A stretch of 64,000 nt of DNA from Chloroflexota bacterium (GCA_019873645.1 JAIOAX010000007.1:90944-154943), one strand, 5' to 3'. Shown: positions 1 through 10,202, numbered from the stretch's first letter. Notes: generated by a model from the sequence alone, not told the origin. Program-made: numbers and translations.

Positions 1-1
1 C

Positions 2-382
2 CGACGCATTGTGCGTCTGGATTTGGTCGCCGAGCAGGCGGTGAATTCGGAAGAAATTCGTTTGCGTCAAGATGTCAACGTCACCTTTACCCTGGACACG
101 GTGGAAGAGCCGCCGCCGGCCAAGTTGATTAACCACCTGGCGCGCTTGAGTGTGTTTCAACTTCAGGAAAAAGCCTGGAAGGCCTTGCAGTCGGGGGATG
201 TATCTCAGGCAACCCGCTACCTGGAATATGTGGCTACCCGTTTGTTTGATATGGGACAGCGCGATCTGGGGCAGGCTGCTATGTTGGAAGTCGGACGTTT
301 GTCTCATGGCGGCGATCCTACCAGGGAGGGGCGTAAGAAGCTGCGCTATGGCACGCGAGGTTTGATTGCTGCGGCGAATTGA
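2..382 (+). CDS. C-terminal part of a VWA-domain-type protein, truncated by the window edge
   Basis: Frame is open from base 2; the sequence ...LARLSVFQLQEKAWKALQSGDVSQATRYLEYVATRLFDMGQ... resembles the C-terminal region of bacterial VWA proteins; adjacent to an FHA gene. Confidence 0.5.
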   Translation, partial: RRIVRLDLVAEQAVNSEEIRLRQDVNVTFTLDTVEEPPPAKLINHLARLSVFQLQEKAWKALQSGDVSQATRYLEYVATRLFDMGQRDLGQAAMLEVGRLSHGGDPTREGRKKLRYGTRGLIAAAN

Positions 383-409
383 ACCCTGTATATTTTTAGG
401 GAGGCCAGG

Positions 410-934
410 ATGACTCAAAAAAATAAAATCATTTGCTCCTCATGTAATGCCGAAAATTTACCTGGAACGCTCTTTTGTATTCAGTGTGGTACTTATCTCC
501 CTTCAGGTGGGCCGTTGCGCACCGAGCCCTTGCCTGAGCAAGAAGAAGGACGCCTGGCTCGTCCGCGTCAGGAAGGGCGGGAGGATGAAGAACAAAGGGC
601 GCTCAATATCGAGGTTGAAATCCTGAACACCGGGCGGAAAATTCTCCTCTCCGCCGACCGTGAAATCCTTGTAGGACGTTTGGATGCGGCCCATGGCATT
701 TTCCCGGAGCTGGACTTGACCACCGATGGCGGCCTCGAACAAGGCGTGTCGCGGCGTCATGCCCGTCTTTACACCCGGGAAGGCATGTGTTTCTTGGAAG
801 ACCTGGACAGCACCAACGGGACGTTTTTGAATGAAGAGCGGCTTACGCCTTATCTTCCTTACACTTTTCATGATGGCGACCTTGTGATGTTTGGAACGAT
901 GCGTTTGAAAGTGCATATTTATTCTAATCATTGA
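410..934 (+). CDS. Zinc-ribbon plus FHA-domain protein
   Basis: N-terminal CSSCNAENLPGTLFCIQCG zinc ribbon; C-terminal GRLDAAHGIFPELDLTTDGGLEQGVSRRHARLYTREGMCFLEDLDSTNGTFLNEERL is a clear FHA core. Confidence 0.9.
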   Translation: MTQKNKIICSSCNAENLPGTLFCIQCGTYLPSGGPLRTEPLPEQEEGRLARPRQEGREDEEQRALNIEVEILNTGRKILLSADREILVGRLDAAHGIFPELDLTTDGGLEQGVSRRHARLYTREGMCFLEDLDSTNGTFLNEERLTPYLPYTFHDGDLVMFGTMRLKVHIYSNH

Positions 935-958
935 TCCTTGCTACAGGAACGGTTCATT

Positions 959-1201
959 ATGGCATATACAGTGTTGATCCATATCTTGAATGAAGATGCA
1001 ATTGTGGGAGAGATCGAGGAACTGCCGGAGCAGAACTCTCCGTTTTTGGTGTTGACCTCACCGCGCTTGCGTGATGGGCGGGATGTCTCCTATTTTTTGC
1101 CGGAGACGCACACGGTGCTACTTCCCTGGAACCGCATCCACAGCGTTGAAATCTTGCCGACAGAGGGAGAGGAAAAGATTGTCACCTTCGTCCGTGAGTA
1201 A
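959..1201 (+). CDS. Small conserved hypothetical protein
   Basis: 81-aa ORF from ATG at 959, between FHA and response-regulator genes, overlapping the start of the latter. Confidence 0.6.
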   Translation: MAYTVLIHILNEDAIVGEIEELPEQNSPFLVLTSPRLRDGRDVSYFLPETHTVLLPWNRIHSVEILPTEGEEKIVTFVRE

Positions 1202-1931
1202 CACTGACGTTCACCCTCTGGTCCTGGTGGTGGATGATGAACCCCGCATTATCCGCTTCGTGCGGATCAATCTGGAGATGGAGGGTTTTCGGGTCATTGA
1301 AGCCTCTAACGGTCTACAGGCCGTGGACGAGGTGCGTGAGAAAATGCCGGATGCGGTGCTCCTGGACGTTTCGATGCCGGAGATGGACGGTTTTGAGACC
1401 CTCCGCATGATCCGCGAAATTTCCAGCGTGCCGGTGGTGATGTTGACGGTGCGCAGTTCCGAGGAGGATAAGGTCCGGGGACTGGATCTTGGGGCGGACG
1501 ATTACATTACCAAACCGTTCAGTCCGCGTGAGCTGGTGAGCCGCCTGCGCGCCGTTTTGCGTCGCGTACAGGCAACCACCCTGACCGCCTCTCCTTTGCT
1601 GGTCATTGATGACTACCTCAGTGTGGATTTCAATACGGGTGAGGTCATCGTGAATGGCGAGCGTATTAAGTTGCGCCCGACCGAGTTTCGCCTGTTGCGG
1701 CATCTGATCGAAAACGCCGGGTGGACGGTGCCTTATAGCACCCTGCTTTCTAAAGTGTGGGGCTACGAATATAAAGACGCGATTGCTTATTTGCGGCTGT
1801 ATATTAACTATCTGCGAAAGAAAATCGAGCCAGACCTGGAGAACCCGCGTTATATTTTCACCGAACGAGGCATGGGGTATCGCTTTGTAGATTTTCGTCG
1901 CCAACAGATAGAAAGAGGAGAAGTACTGTGA
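1194..1931 (+). CDS. OmpR/PhoB-family DNA-binding response regulator
   Basis: [23 protein letters not shown], phosphoacceptor [32 protein letters not shown] receiver, then a winged-helix C-terminus ([16 protein letters not shown]...[10 protein letters not shown]). Likely GTG start at 1194. Confidence 0.92.
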   Translation: MSNTDVHPLVLVVDDEPRIIRFVRINLEMEGFRVIEASNGLQAVDEVREKMPDAVLLDVSMPEMDGFETLRMIREISSVPVVMLTVRSSEEDKVRGLDLGADDYITKPFSPRELVSRLRAVLRRVQATTLTASPLLVIDDYLSVDFNTGEVIVNGERIKLRPTEFRLLRHLIENAGWTVPYSTLLSKVWGYEYKDAIAYLRLYINYLRKKIEPDLENPRYIFTERGMGYRFVDFRRQQIERGEVL

Positions 1932-2446
1932 AGGTTTACAAAATTGTTGTCACCGGGCCGTTTAATGCCGGTAAGACGGCTTTTATTCGCGCCGTCAGCG
2001 ATATTGACATGGTCACAACCGAACGGCGGATTTCGGACCCACAAGTGGCAGTGACTGTAAAGCCCGAAACGACGGTAGCCATGGATTACGGACAGAAACG
2101 TTTAGGCGACGTGCTCCTGCACCTGTATGGGACGCCGGGACAGATGCGTTTTGAGTTCATGTGGCCCATTTTGGCGAAAGAGATGGATGCTTTTGTATTG
2201 CTTGTGGACAGCACCGACCGGGCCAGCTTTATGGATGCTAAGCAAGTCATTCGTCTGTTTCGCAAACAAGCCAAAGTGCCGTATGTGGTGGCGGCCAACA
2301 AACAGGATCGTTCTGTAGCATTGTCGCCGGCCGAAATCCGACGGCTTTTATCGCTGTCTGAAAATATCGCCGTGGTGCCTTGTGTGGCGCAAGACAGAGC
2401 CTCGGCCCTGAATGTACTGGAGCATCTCTGTCAACTTTTGGCGTAA
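1928..2446 (+). CDS. Small Ras-like GTPase (bacterial, MglA/Rab-like group)
   Basis: P-loop [10 protein letters not shown], switch [21 protein letters not shown] (NKxD). ATG overlaps the preceding stop codon. Confidence 0.88.
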   Translation: MKVYKIVVTGPFNAGKTAFIRAVSDIDMVTTERRISDPQVAVTVKPETTVAMDYGQKRLGDVLLHLYGTPGQMRFEFMWPILAKEMDAFVLLVDSTDRASFMDAKQVIRLFRKQAKVPYVVAANKQDRSVALSPAEIRRLLSLSENIAVVPCVAQDRASALNVLEHLCQLLA

Positions 2447-2566
2447 TATCGGATAAAGGTATTCGGGGACCAGGGACCTGGAACCGGCTAGTGCCCTTAT
2501 CCTCAATTCCCAATTCCTGCTCCCAAATCCCTAATCCCTAATCCCTGTTTTCTCAAGGAGCGTTGT

Positions 2567-2749
2567 ATGAGTCTACTGAAAAAACTAAAGATATCACCGC
2601 AGAGTCGCGGAGGGCGCAAAGATTTTTATATCGGATTCAATAAGATTAAGTCTTTCGCGTTTCATTACTAATTTTATTGATATAAACTTTAATTTTTCTC
2701 GGCGTTCTTTGCGTCTCTGCGGTGAATTAAACTTTTTTCAGGAGAGTCT
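2567..2749. repeat. Imperfect inverted-repeat (MITE-like) intergenic element
   Basis: Left arm gagtctactgaaaaaactaaagatatcaccgcagagtcgcggagggcgcaaaga; reverse complement of the right arm reads gactctcctgaaaaaagtttaattcaccgcagagacgcaaagaacg. Confidence 0.6.
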
Positions 2750-2752
2750 TGT

Positions 2753-3442
2753 ATGGGAATTCCAATGTACTATGTCTTTGGATTACCGGCCTTGATTCTG
2801 GCTTTATATGCTCAATGGCGCGTGACCTCGACGTACAACAAGTACCTGCGGATCCCTAGTGCGGCGCGCATGACGGGCTTGCAGGTCGCTCAGTATCTGA
2901 TGCGGGCGACGGGATTGGCGTTGCGCATTGAGGGCGTTGGGGGGCAACTGACGGACCACTACGACCCGCGCAATAAAGTGCTGCGCCTTTCTTCTGGTGT
3001 CGCGCAGTCCAGTTCGGTGGGCGCCGTCGCCGTGGTGGCGCATGAGATAGGGCATGCTCTGCAAGATGCCCAGGCGTTTGCCTTACTGCGCTTGCGTTCG
3101 GGACTCGTGCCGGTGGTCAATTTTACTTCGTGGTTGGGGCCGATCATCTTTCTGGTGGGGATGCTTTTGCAGTCCGAGCCATTAGCGACCGTGGGGGTGT
3201 ATTTCGTCGCTGGCGCGGTCGTCTTCGCGTTGCTCACCTTGCCCGTAGAGCTGGACGCCAGCCGCCGCGCGATGCACTTGCTGGAACAGAGCGGCATTTT
3301 GGCCGACGAAACCTCGCTGCGCGGCGCGCGTAAGATGCTCTCGGCGGCGGCGCTGACTTACGTTGCTGCGTTAGCGCAGGCCATCTCGACGATGCTGTAT
3401 TACATCTTCCTCTTGAGTGGCAATCGGCGACGCCGCGCTTAG
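2753..3442 (+). CDS. YugP-type neutral zinc metallopeptidase
   Basis: VVAHEIGHALQD zinc-binding HExxH motif, multiple TM segments, MGIPMYYVFGLPALILALYAQWRVTSTYNKY start typical of the family. Confidence 0.9.
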   Translation: MGIPMYYVFGLPALILALYAQWRVTSTYNKYLRIPSAARMTGLQVAQYLMRATGLALRIEGVGGQLTDHYDPRNKVLRLSSGVAQSSSVGAVAVVAHEIGHALQDAQAFALLRLRSGLVPVVNFTSWLGPIIFLVGMLLQSEPLATVGVYFVAGAVVFALLTLPVELDASRRAMHLLEQSGILADETSLRGARKMLSAAALTYVAALAQAISTMLYYIFLLSGNRRRRA

Positions 3443-3476
3443 ACGCCAGGCCGTTACGTACCGGGCAGGTGCAGCG

Positions 3477-3929
3477 ATGCGGTGGAAGTTGAATCCCATA
3501 GCGGATTGTATAGCTGTGCGCGACGCGGTAGCGCGTTTGTTGCACGACTCCCGCTTTACACCAGCGCGCGTGCTGCGTGTTTTTCGACGTGAGACGGAGG
3601 CGCAGGTCAGTTTGCCGGTAGATGTGTATATAACGGCAGAGGATATTGTGGTCATGGCGGCAGTTCCGGGCCTCAAGCCGCGTGACCTGGAGATTAAAAT
3701 CGAAGGCGATTGCCTGACGTTGCGCGGCAAATATCCACCCCCGGTGGCGAATGTTGCCTATGCGATGCAGGAATGTCCAACCGGCTATTTCAGCCGTACC
3801 TTGAAACTTAACGTCCCCGTGGATGCCCAACGCGCACAAGCCAGAATTCTGGACGGACAACTTACGGTTGTGTTGCCCAAAATTCAGGCGGCGCAGTCGA
3901 AGGTGGTTCACCTGCGCGTGCAAGCCTGA
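3477..3929 (+). CDS. Hsp20/alpha-crystallin small heat-shock protein
   Basis: DVYITAEDIVVMAAVPGLKPRDLEIKIEGDCLTLRGKY...GYFSRTLKLNVPVDAQRAQARILDGQLTVVLPK is a full alpha-crystallin domain. Confidence 0.9.
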   Translation: MRWKLNPIADCIAVRDAVARLLHDSRFTPARVLRVFRRETEAQVSLPVDVYITAEDIVVMAAVPGLKPRDLEIKIEGDCLTLRGKYPPPVANVAYAMQECPTGYFSRTLKLNVPVDAQRAQARILDGQLTVVLPKIQAAQSKVVHLRVQA

Positions 3930-3955
3930 GCGATTTTCCACTAACTTCGCTTTTG

Positions 3956-3996
3956 AAGGCGAGCGCAGACAACGGCGGGTCTGCGCTTGCCTTTTG
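3956..3996 (+). terminator. Probable rho-independent terminator
   Basis: aaggcgagcgcagac / gtctgcgcttgcctt stem (15 positions, one G-T) with a 7-8 nt loop and TTTT, after the Hsp20 gene. Confidence 0.75.
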
Positions 3997-4092
3997 TATG
4001 TCCTGCATTAAGATCAAGTCATGTGCAGCCGATGTCATAAAAACCATCCTCAATTGCCATTATGGTCTCATTGTGACCTTATAGGGAGACGT

Positions 4093-7000
4093 ATGTGCAT
4101 CAAGAAGTCACGTGTGTTGTGGCTGGGATTAAGCCTGTTTATCGTGTTAGGTCTGGCGGGATGTGGACAGACCGCTTCTACGCCACAACCCTTGCCGACC
4201 TTTACGCCTGAATCTGCCGTACTTCCTGCACCGGTGACGCCAACGTCGCCGCCAACTATAGCGCCGCCCACACCTGCCGGTCCATATCCACCGATACTTC
4301 TGGACTACACGCCGCGGACGGGTCAGGAAGTCGCCCCGGATACGCCTATCACTTTGTATTTTGATCAGCCGATGGATCAGGCCAGCGTTGTGGCAGCGCT
4401 GCGGGTGACACCGGCCGTCGAAGGCGACTACACATGGCCGGATGAGGCCACGCTGGTCTTTCGGCCTAAGGCCCTGGCGACTGCCGCCCGTTATCGCGTG
4501 GCGGTTGTCGGGGAAGTCCGTTCGGCTGCCGGGCTGGTTTCACATCCTGAGCTGACTTTTTCTTTTTCGACGTTTGCGCCGTTACAGGTCACCCGTGTAA
4601 GCCCCCAGGCTGGCGATAGTGAGGTACGCATTGATGCGCCGGTTTGGGTCGCTTTTAATCGTGCCGTCGTTCCTCTCGATTGCGTGGGAAAAACGGCGGG
4701 AGCGAATATGGCATGTGCACCACTGCCGTTGACCTTTGCGCCTCCAATAATGGGTACCGGCACATGGGTGGACACCTCGCTGTATCGTTTCGATCCATTT
4801 CGCGGCTGGGACGCCGGCGTGACCTACAATGTCACCCTTGCTGAGGGCGTGCACAGCGTGGAGGGCGTGACGCTGGCTGCGCCGTCCTCCTGGTCGTTCA
4901 GCACGGCGCTGCCGGTTATTCGTCAAGTCAGCCCCGCTGATGGACAAACGAATGTCCCGCTGGAGGCTGCCATCCGGGTCATCTTTAACACGCCGATGGA
5001 TCAGGAGCATACCGGCAATGCCTTTCGGGTCAGGGATACCGGTGGAGAAAATGTCCCTGGCGTCATTACATGGGCAGATAACGGCGCGACATTGATCTTT
5101 ACCCCGGCTTTGAAATTAAAGCAGGGTATGCAGTACACTGTCCAACTGACCGCACGCGCGCGGGCGGCGACCAGCGCGCCTTTGCAGAATCCCCAAACCT
5201 GGACCTTTACCACCGTTCCCTATCCGGCGTTGCTCACCGCGCTTCCCCGCGCCGACGCTATCAATGTGGACGTTGCCGAACCTGTCCGCCTGACTTTTAT
5301 CGGGGCACTGCATGAGGCCACCCTGGCCGACCATGTGGTTGTGACCCCCACACGTGGCAACGTGGATGCGCATTTTGATCCGGCCTCCGGCATCTATCAA
5401 CTTTCCTGGGATAAAGACCCGCAGACCAGGTATTGTGTGCAGCTCAAACCCGGCATTGCCGATATTTACGGCAACGTCATCACCGCAAGCCGCGAGTTTT
5501 GCTTTGTAACCGGTGATTGGCCGTCCTTTATCGGGATGGCGGCGCCGTTGGAGACCGTGACGCTGGATGCGGCGAAACCGGCAACGGTGTATTTGTTAGT
5601 GCGGAATGTGGGGAGCGCGGCTTTTACCCTTTCCACGCTGGATGAGGCGAGTTTCATTCGTGGTCATGAGGTCGCCGGTGCCGCTATCCGCGATTGGAAA
5701 GAAACCTTCAAGACGCCCCGCAACGTGGCTACGGTTGTCCCTGTCAATCTGCGCCTGCGGGGAGATGCACTGCCGACAGGCTATTATCAACTGGCGTGGA
5801 ATAACCCTCCATGGGGCGGGCAGACCATCAGAATCGGGGTCGTGGACCGTCACGTAACCCTGAAGCTGGCCTCCACTCAGGCGTTGGTCTGGGTCACCGA
5901 TCTGCGCAGCGGCGAGCCGATCAACCGCACGCCCGTACGGCTGGTAGACCGTGAGGGCGTGCTCATTGCCGCCGGAACGACGGATGGCAACGGTTTGGCC
6001 GTCATCCCCATCAGTCCACGTACGGATCTGTGGGAACCTGTCGCCGCCATCGTGGGGGAACCCGGTAAGGCAGGGTTTGGCGTTGCCATCACCCAATGGT
6101 TGGCCGAGGCTACGCCGTGGGCCGCCGGCATAACGCTCGATGGTCGTGCGGCGTCGCGTTACGCGCTGGCGCTGTACACCGATCGCACTTTCTATCATCC
6201 GGGACAAACGGTGTATTTTCGGGGCGTCGTGCGTGAGGGCGATACCCGTTATCTGCTACCTTCTTCGACTCTGCCGGTGCTGGTAACGGTACGCGGCCCG
6301 TCGGGGCAGGAAATCTATTCCAGCACTGTGACCCTCTCGGAGATGGGCACTTTTGATGGCGTATTTGCGCTTGCCGGGGAGGCTACGCCCGGCGATTATA
6401 TGCTGGAAGCCCGCCTGCCGCACATTCAGGATGACCGGGTGTGGCGTGTGCCGTTCAACGTGGCGGTGCATCAGACGCCGATGTTTGAAATTGCTGTTGT
6501 GCCGGAGCGCACGCATATTTTGAACGGCGACGCCTTGCGCGCTGTGGTTACGGTGTATGGCGCTGGAGGCGTGCCGGCCGCTCAGCAGTCGGTGACATGG
6601 AAGGTGCTGGCGGAGGCGCCCGCCGCTGGGGCTACCCGCCTGGAAACGGTTGTGGCGCACGGTCAGGCCACCACCGCTGCCGATGGCCGTTGTCTAATCG
6701 AACTTCCGGCTACTTTATTGCCTCTGGATGATTCTGCTGCTCTCGGGCCGCAGAGTTGGACGATTGAAGCTACCTTGACCGGAGCGCAGGACGTTTCCCC
6801 CGGCGGGCAAGCACAGGTGACAGTACATCCCGCGCGTTTCTATGTGCAGGTGACTTCGCGTCAGCGGGTAGTGCGCGCCGGCGTGCGCACGGAGGTACAG
6901 GTACTGGCTCTGGATTGGGAACAGCGTCCCGTGGCCGGACAGGTGCTGACGGCATCGTTGACGCAGCGCGTTTGGCAGCGTGTGCCTGCAGGCGATGGCA

Positions 7001-9966
7001 TGGCATCGCAGTGGGTCTATACCGATACCAAAGTTTCCTCCGCCAAAGTCACCACCGATGCCGAAGGGCGTGCTACAACCTTTGTCAACCCGCCCCGCAG
7101 CGGCACCTATATCGTTGCCACCGACGCACAGGATGCCGATGGGCATCCCGTCCATGCAGAAATGTCGCTGTGGGTGAGCGGCTCCGAGGTCGTGCAGTGG
7201 CCGACGGAGCCGGGGCGTGTCACGCCGATCGGCGACCGGGATGTCTATCGTGTCGGCGAAACGGCCAAAATTCTGGTTCCTGTCGCGTTCACCGGCACGT
7301 ATCAGGTGTTGATCACCGTAGAACGTAACGACATTCTTAAGGTAGAACGCCGGGTGTTCGACGCTCCCAATCCGGTCATCGAGCTGCCTATCCTCGAGGC
7401 TTATGTCCCCAACGTTTACGTCTCGGTGCTCAGCGTGCGGGGCGTTTCGGAGGCTGTGCCTGCGCCGGATGTGCGGATGGGCTACCTGAAATTAAATGTT
7501 GAACCGACCGTACAAACGCTCAACGTTGAAGTGTTGCCCGATAAGGTCATTTATGCGCCGGGCGACAAAGTCGTTTTGACGCTACGGGCTACCGATGCAA
7601 CCGGGCGTCCGGTGGACGCCGAACTTGGGGTAGCACTGGTGGATCAGAATGCCTTGCCGTCGGCCGGGTTGGCGTCGTTGTATGGCGAACGGCCGCTCCA
7701 GGTGGTCTCCGGCGACGGAGTGCTGGTCTTAGCCAATCGCGCCGGGCAGCGTTCGGCAAGGCCGGGGCAGGAAGCGGCGCCTCTCATAACCCGGTATACG
7801 CGAACCAGTGTACCTGAGCAGCAGGAAACGCGCGCGATGCCCTGGACTTACGCTCATTTTGCGGCTACGGCGCTTTGGGAAGCTCATGTCCGTGTCAACG
7901 TCAGCGGCGAAGCACAGTTGACTTTTGTTTTGCCTGAGACGCCGACGCGCTGGGTGGCGCAGGTGCATGCCGTCACCGCAGATGCCAGAATTGGCGAGGG
8001 GCGTGCGGAGCTGCCGGCGCTCAAGCCGCTGCTCATCTCCCCGGTGCTGCCGCGTTTTCTGGTCGTGGGCGATCAGGCCGAGGTTGCGGCGGTCATCTAC
8101 AACAACGCTGCGGCCGCTGTGACGGCAACAGCGCGTCTTACAGTTGAAGGAAACGCATTGTTGCCTCAGACGGCGACCATCCCGGCCGGTGGTCGGGTGC
8201 GTGTTGTCTGGACGGTCGCGGCGCCGCAACAGGCTGCTGAAACGCTGTCCCTGGTCTTTTCTGTGGCGGGCGGTGGCTATCAAGATGTGGTGCGTCCGGC
8301 GACCGGCGGCATTGACGGGATCCCGCTTTACCGTTATGTCTCACCGGATCTGCCGGGGACAAGGGGGGTGCTGGATGAGGCCGGGACGCGCCTGGAAACG
8401 CTGTACGTCCCGCCGGAGGCCGGTGATGCAAGTGCATTGACCGTGCGTCTGACGCCCTCATTGCTCAGCGCCGTGGTGGATAGCCTGAGCAGTTTGGAAG
8501 CGTATGCGCGCGTCTCGTCCGATGGACTTGTGGGGCAGCTCCTGGCGCATGGGTTGACCTATAGCGTGCTTCAGGATTTGGAGATTACGGATACGGCGTT
8601 GATAACACCGTTGCAAGCCACTGTAGACACGGCCCTGGAGCGTCTTTATGTTCGTCAAAACTCTGACGGTGGATGGGGACGCTGGGAGGGTGAGAGTGCA
8701 TTGGATGTGACGGCTTACGCTGTTCTGGGGTTGAGCCGCGCCAAACGGGCAGGTTTGCCGGTGCGGCAGGCGGCCTTTACACAGGCCCAAACTTACGTCT
8801 ACAATAAACTAACCCAGGACTTGCAAAGTGAGATCAAAACGGCGGAAGATGCCCTGGCCCTCTATGGACTCTCTGTAGCCAACGTGCGCTGGCCGGCCGG
8901 CGCCGCAGCGACCCTGTATGCAGCCCGCGAGGCTTTAGGAACCAGGGGCCGCGCCTATCTGGTGTTGGCGCTGGGGACAACCGACGCTGCGGACCCACGA
9001 ATCCCTTCTCTCCTGGACGGGTTGCGGAGTGGAGCGCAGATCACCACCACCGGCGCGCATTGGGAAAGCGACGACGGCGCCGGTGGGCCGGCCGATACCG
9101 TGATCACGGCATTGATTGTAGAGGTACTGGCGCGTTTCGCTCCTGATGATCCCCTGTTGCCACAGGCGGTGCGTTGGCTGATGCTCACACGGCGTAATGA
9201 AGGGTGGGGGGGACCTCCGGCGACGCTTCAGGCCATCTCTGGGCTGCTCGCGGCGTTGCGTGTTTCCGGGGATTGGGATGCCGCCTATACCTGGAATCTT
9301 GCGCTGAACGGCTTGGCGTTGACAGAAGGCGTGGCGCGCGCCGACGCTCTGGACATGCCGGTGAAGCTGCGGGTTGGATTTGAGGCACAGGGAGGTGGAT
9401 TCCCCGCGTTGTCGCGGGAGCCTTTGAACATCCTGGAAATTTCACGCACTGCTGGACCGGGGCGGTTGTATTACACCGCGCGCCTGGAATTAGCTTTGCC
9501 GGTTGCGTCCATTGCAGCAGAGAGCCGGGGTTTTACACTACGCCGGGAGTACTGCGCCATGACCGACGGCAACGACGCCGCCCTGGCGCTCTGTCAACCT
9601 GTAACGACGTTGCGCCAGGGCGAAGGGGTTGAAGTGCGTTTGACGCTCATCGCGCCGCGACCGGGCGCCTACGTGATACTGGAAGACCCCTATCCGGCAG
9701 GATTGGAACCGGATACAGAGTCGCTGGCCCGTCCGAGTGCCGGATGGTGGGATGCCCCCTTCACGCACCGCGAGTGGCATGCCGAACACGCCGTGTTTAT
9801 GGCCCGCGAGCTGGCAGCCGGCACGTATCGGGTCGTCTATCGCCTGCGCGCGGCGACACCGGGAACCTATACTGCCCTGCCCGCCACGGTGACCCGAATA
9901 GATTCGCTCGAAGTCTGGGGGCGTTCTGCGGGACAACCGATCGTGGTCCTGCCGCTGCTCCCTTAA
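4093..9966 (+). CDS. Bacterial alpha-2-macroglobulin-family lipoprotein with N-terminal Big_5-like Ig domains
   Basis: Lipobox LGLAGC; repeated VAPDTPITLYFDQPMDQ / NVPLEAAIRVIFNTPMDQ Ig-like domains; MG domains (YALALYTDRTFYHPGQTVYFRGVVREGD); A2M core (PETPTRWVAQVHAVTADARIGEG); alpha-alpha toroid (NSDGGWGRWEGESALDVTAYAVLGL). Confidence 0.92.
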   Translation: MCIKKSRVLWLGLSLFIVLGLAGCGQTASTPQPLPTFTPESAVLPAPVTPTSPPTIAPPTPAGPYPPILLDYTPRTGQEVAPDTPITLYFDQPMDQASVVAALRVTPAVEGDYTWPDEATLVFRPKALATAARYRVAVVGEVRSAAGLVSHPELTFSFSTFAPLQVTRVSPQAGDSEVRIDAPVWVAFNRAVVPLDCVGKTAGANMACAPLPLTFAPPIMGTGTWVDTSLYRFDPFRGWDAGVTYNVTLAEGVHSVEGVTLAAPSSWSFSTALPVIRQVSPADGQTNVPLEAAIRVIFNTPMDQEHTGNAFRVRDTGGENVPGVITWADNGATLIFTPALKLKQGMQYTVQLTARARAATSAPLQNPQTWTFTTVPYPALLTALPRADAINVDVAEPVRLTFIGALHEATLADHVVVTPTRGNVDAHFDPASGIYQLSWDKDPQTRYCVQLKPGIADIYGNVITASREFCFVTGDWPSFIGMAAPLETVTLDAAKPATVYLLVRNVGSAAFTLSTLDEASFIRGHEVAGAAIRDWKETFKTPRNVATVVPVNLRLRGDALPTGYYQLAWNNPPWGGQTIRIGVVDRHVTLKLASTQALVWVTDLRSGEPINRTPVRLVDREGVLIAAGTTDGNGLAVIPISPRTDLWEPVAAIVGEPGKAGFGVAITQWLAEATPWAAGITLDGRAASRYALALYTDRTFYHPGQTVYFRGVVREGDTRYLLPSSTLPVLVTVRGPSGQEIYSSTVTLSEMGTFDGVFALAGEATPGDYMLEARLPHIQDDRVWRVPFNVAVHQTPMFEIAVVPERTHILNGDALRAVVTVYGAGGVPAAQQSVTWKVLAEAPAAGATRLETVVAHGQATTAADGRCLIELPATLLPLDDSAALGPQSWTIEATLTGAQDVSPGGQAQVTVHPARFYVQVTSRQRVVRAGVRTEVQVLALDWEQRPVAGQVLTASLTQRVWQRVPAGDGMASQWVYTDTKVSSAKVTTDAEGRATTFVNPPRSGTYIVATDAQDADGHPVHAEMSLWVSGSEVVQWPTEPGRVTPIGDRDVYRVGETAKILVPVAFTGTYQVLITVERNDILKVERRVFDAPNPVIELPILEAYVPNVYVSVLSVRGVSEAVPAPDVRMGYLKLNVEPTVQTLNVEVLPDKVIYAPGDKVVLTLRATDATGRPVDAELGVALVDQNALPSAGLASLYGERPLQVVSGDGVLVLANRAGQRSARPGQEAAPLITRYTRTSVPEQQETRAMPWTYAHFAATALWEAHVRVNVSGEAQLTFVLPETPTRWVAQVHAVTADARIGEGRAELPALKPLLISPVLPRFLVVGDQAEVAAVIYNNAAAAVTATARLTVEGNALLPQTATIPAGGRVRVVWTVAAPQQAAETLSLVFSVAGGGYQDVVRPATGGIDGIPLYRYVSPDLPGTRGVLDEAGTRLETLYVPPEAGDASALTVRLTPSLLSAVVDSLSSLEAYARVSSDGLVGQLLAHGLTYSVLQDLEITDTALITPLQATVDTALERLYVRQNSDGGWGRWEGESALDVTAYAVLGLSRAKRAGLPVRQAAFTQAQTYVYNKLTQDLQSEIKTAEDALALYGLSVANVRWPAGAAATLYAAREALGTRGRAYLVLALGTTDAADPRIPSLLDGLRSGAQITTTGAHWESDDGAGGPADTVITALIVEVLARFAPDDPLLPQAVRWLMLTRRNEGWGGPPATLQAISGLLAALRVSGDWDAAYTWNLALNGLALTEGVARADALDMPVKLRVGFEAQGGGFPALSREPLNILEISRTAGPGRLYYTARLELALPVASIAAESRGFTLRREYCAMTDGNDAALALCQPVTTLRQGEGVEVRLTLIAPRPGAYVILEDPYPAGLEPDTESLARPSAGWWDAPFTHREWHAEHAVFMARELAAGTYRVVYRLRAATPGTYTALPATVTRIDSLEVWGRSAGQPIVVLPLLP

Positions 9967-9998
9967 TTTCGCCGCCGGTTATGCAACTATACACAGTA

Positions 9999-10120
9999 GT
10001 TACGCGGTTCGTTTCTTGGGACAGGATTTACAGGATTGACAGGATGAAAAAGCTCTACAAAGCCTTCTTTAATCCTGAAAATCCTGTTAATCCCTGTCAG
10101 AAAATGACGCAGTGCGTAAC
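9999..10120. repeat. ~122-bp imperfect inverted-repeat element (ACAGGATTTACAGGATT family)
   Basis: Left: gttacgcggttcgtttcttgggacaggatttacaggatt; reverse complement of the right end: gttacgcactgcgtcattttctgacagggattaacaggatt. Confidence 0.7.
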
Positions 10121-10136
10121 GCCTATATACAGAAAC

Positions 10137-10192
10137 GACTCCATGACTACGCGACTATATGACTACGTAACTATGTGACTACGTGATTAAGG
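10137..10192. repeat. Degenerate tandem GACTAYGTGACTA-type repeat upstream of an RBS
   Basis: cgactccatgactacgcgactatatgactacgtaactatgtgactacgtgatta immediately before aaggagg. Confidence 0.75.
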
Positions 10193-10202
10193 AGGATACG
10201 TT

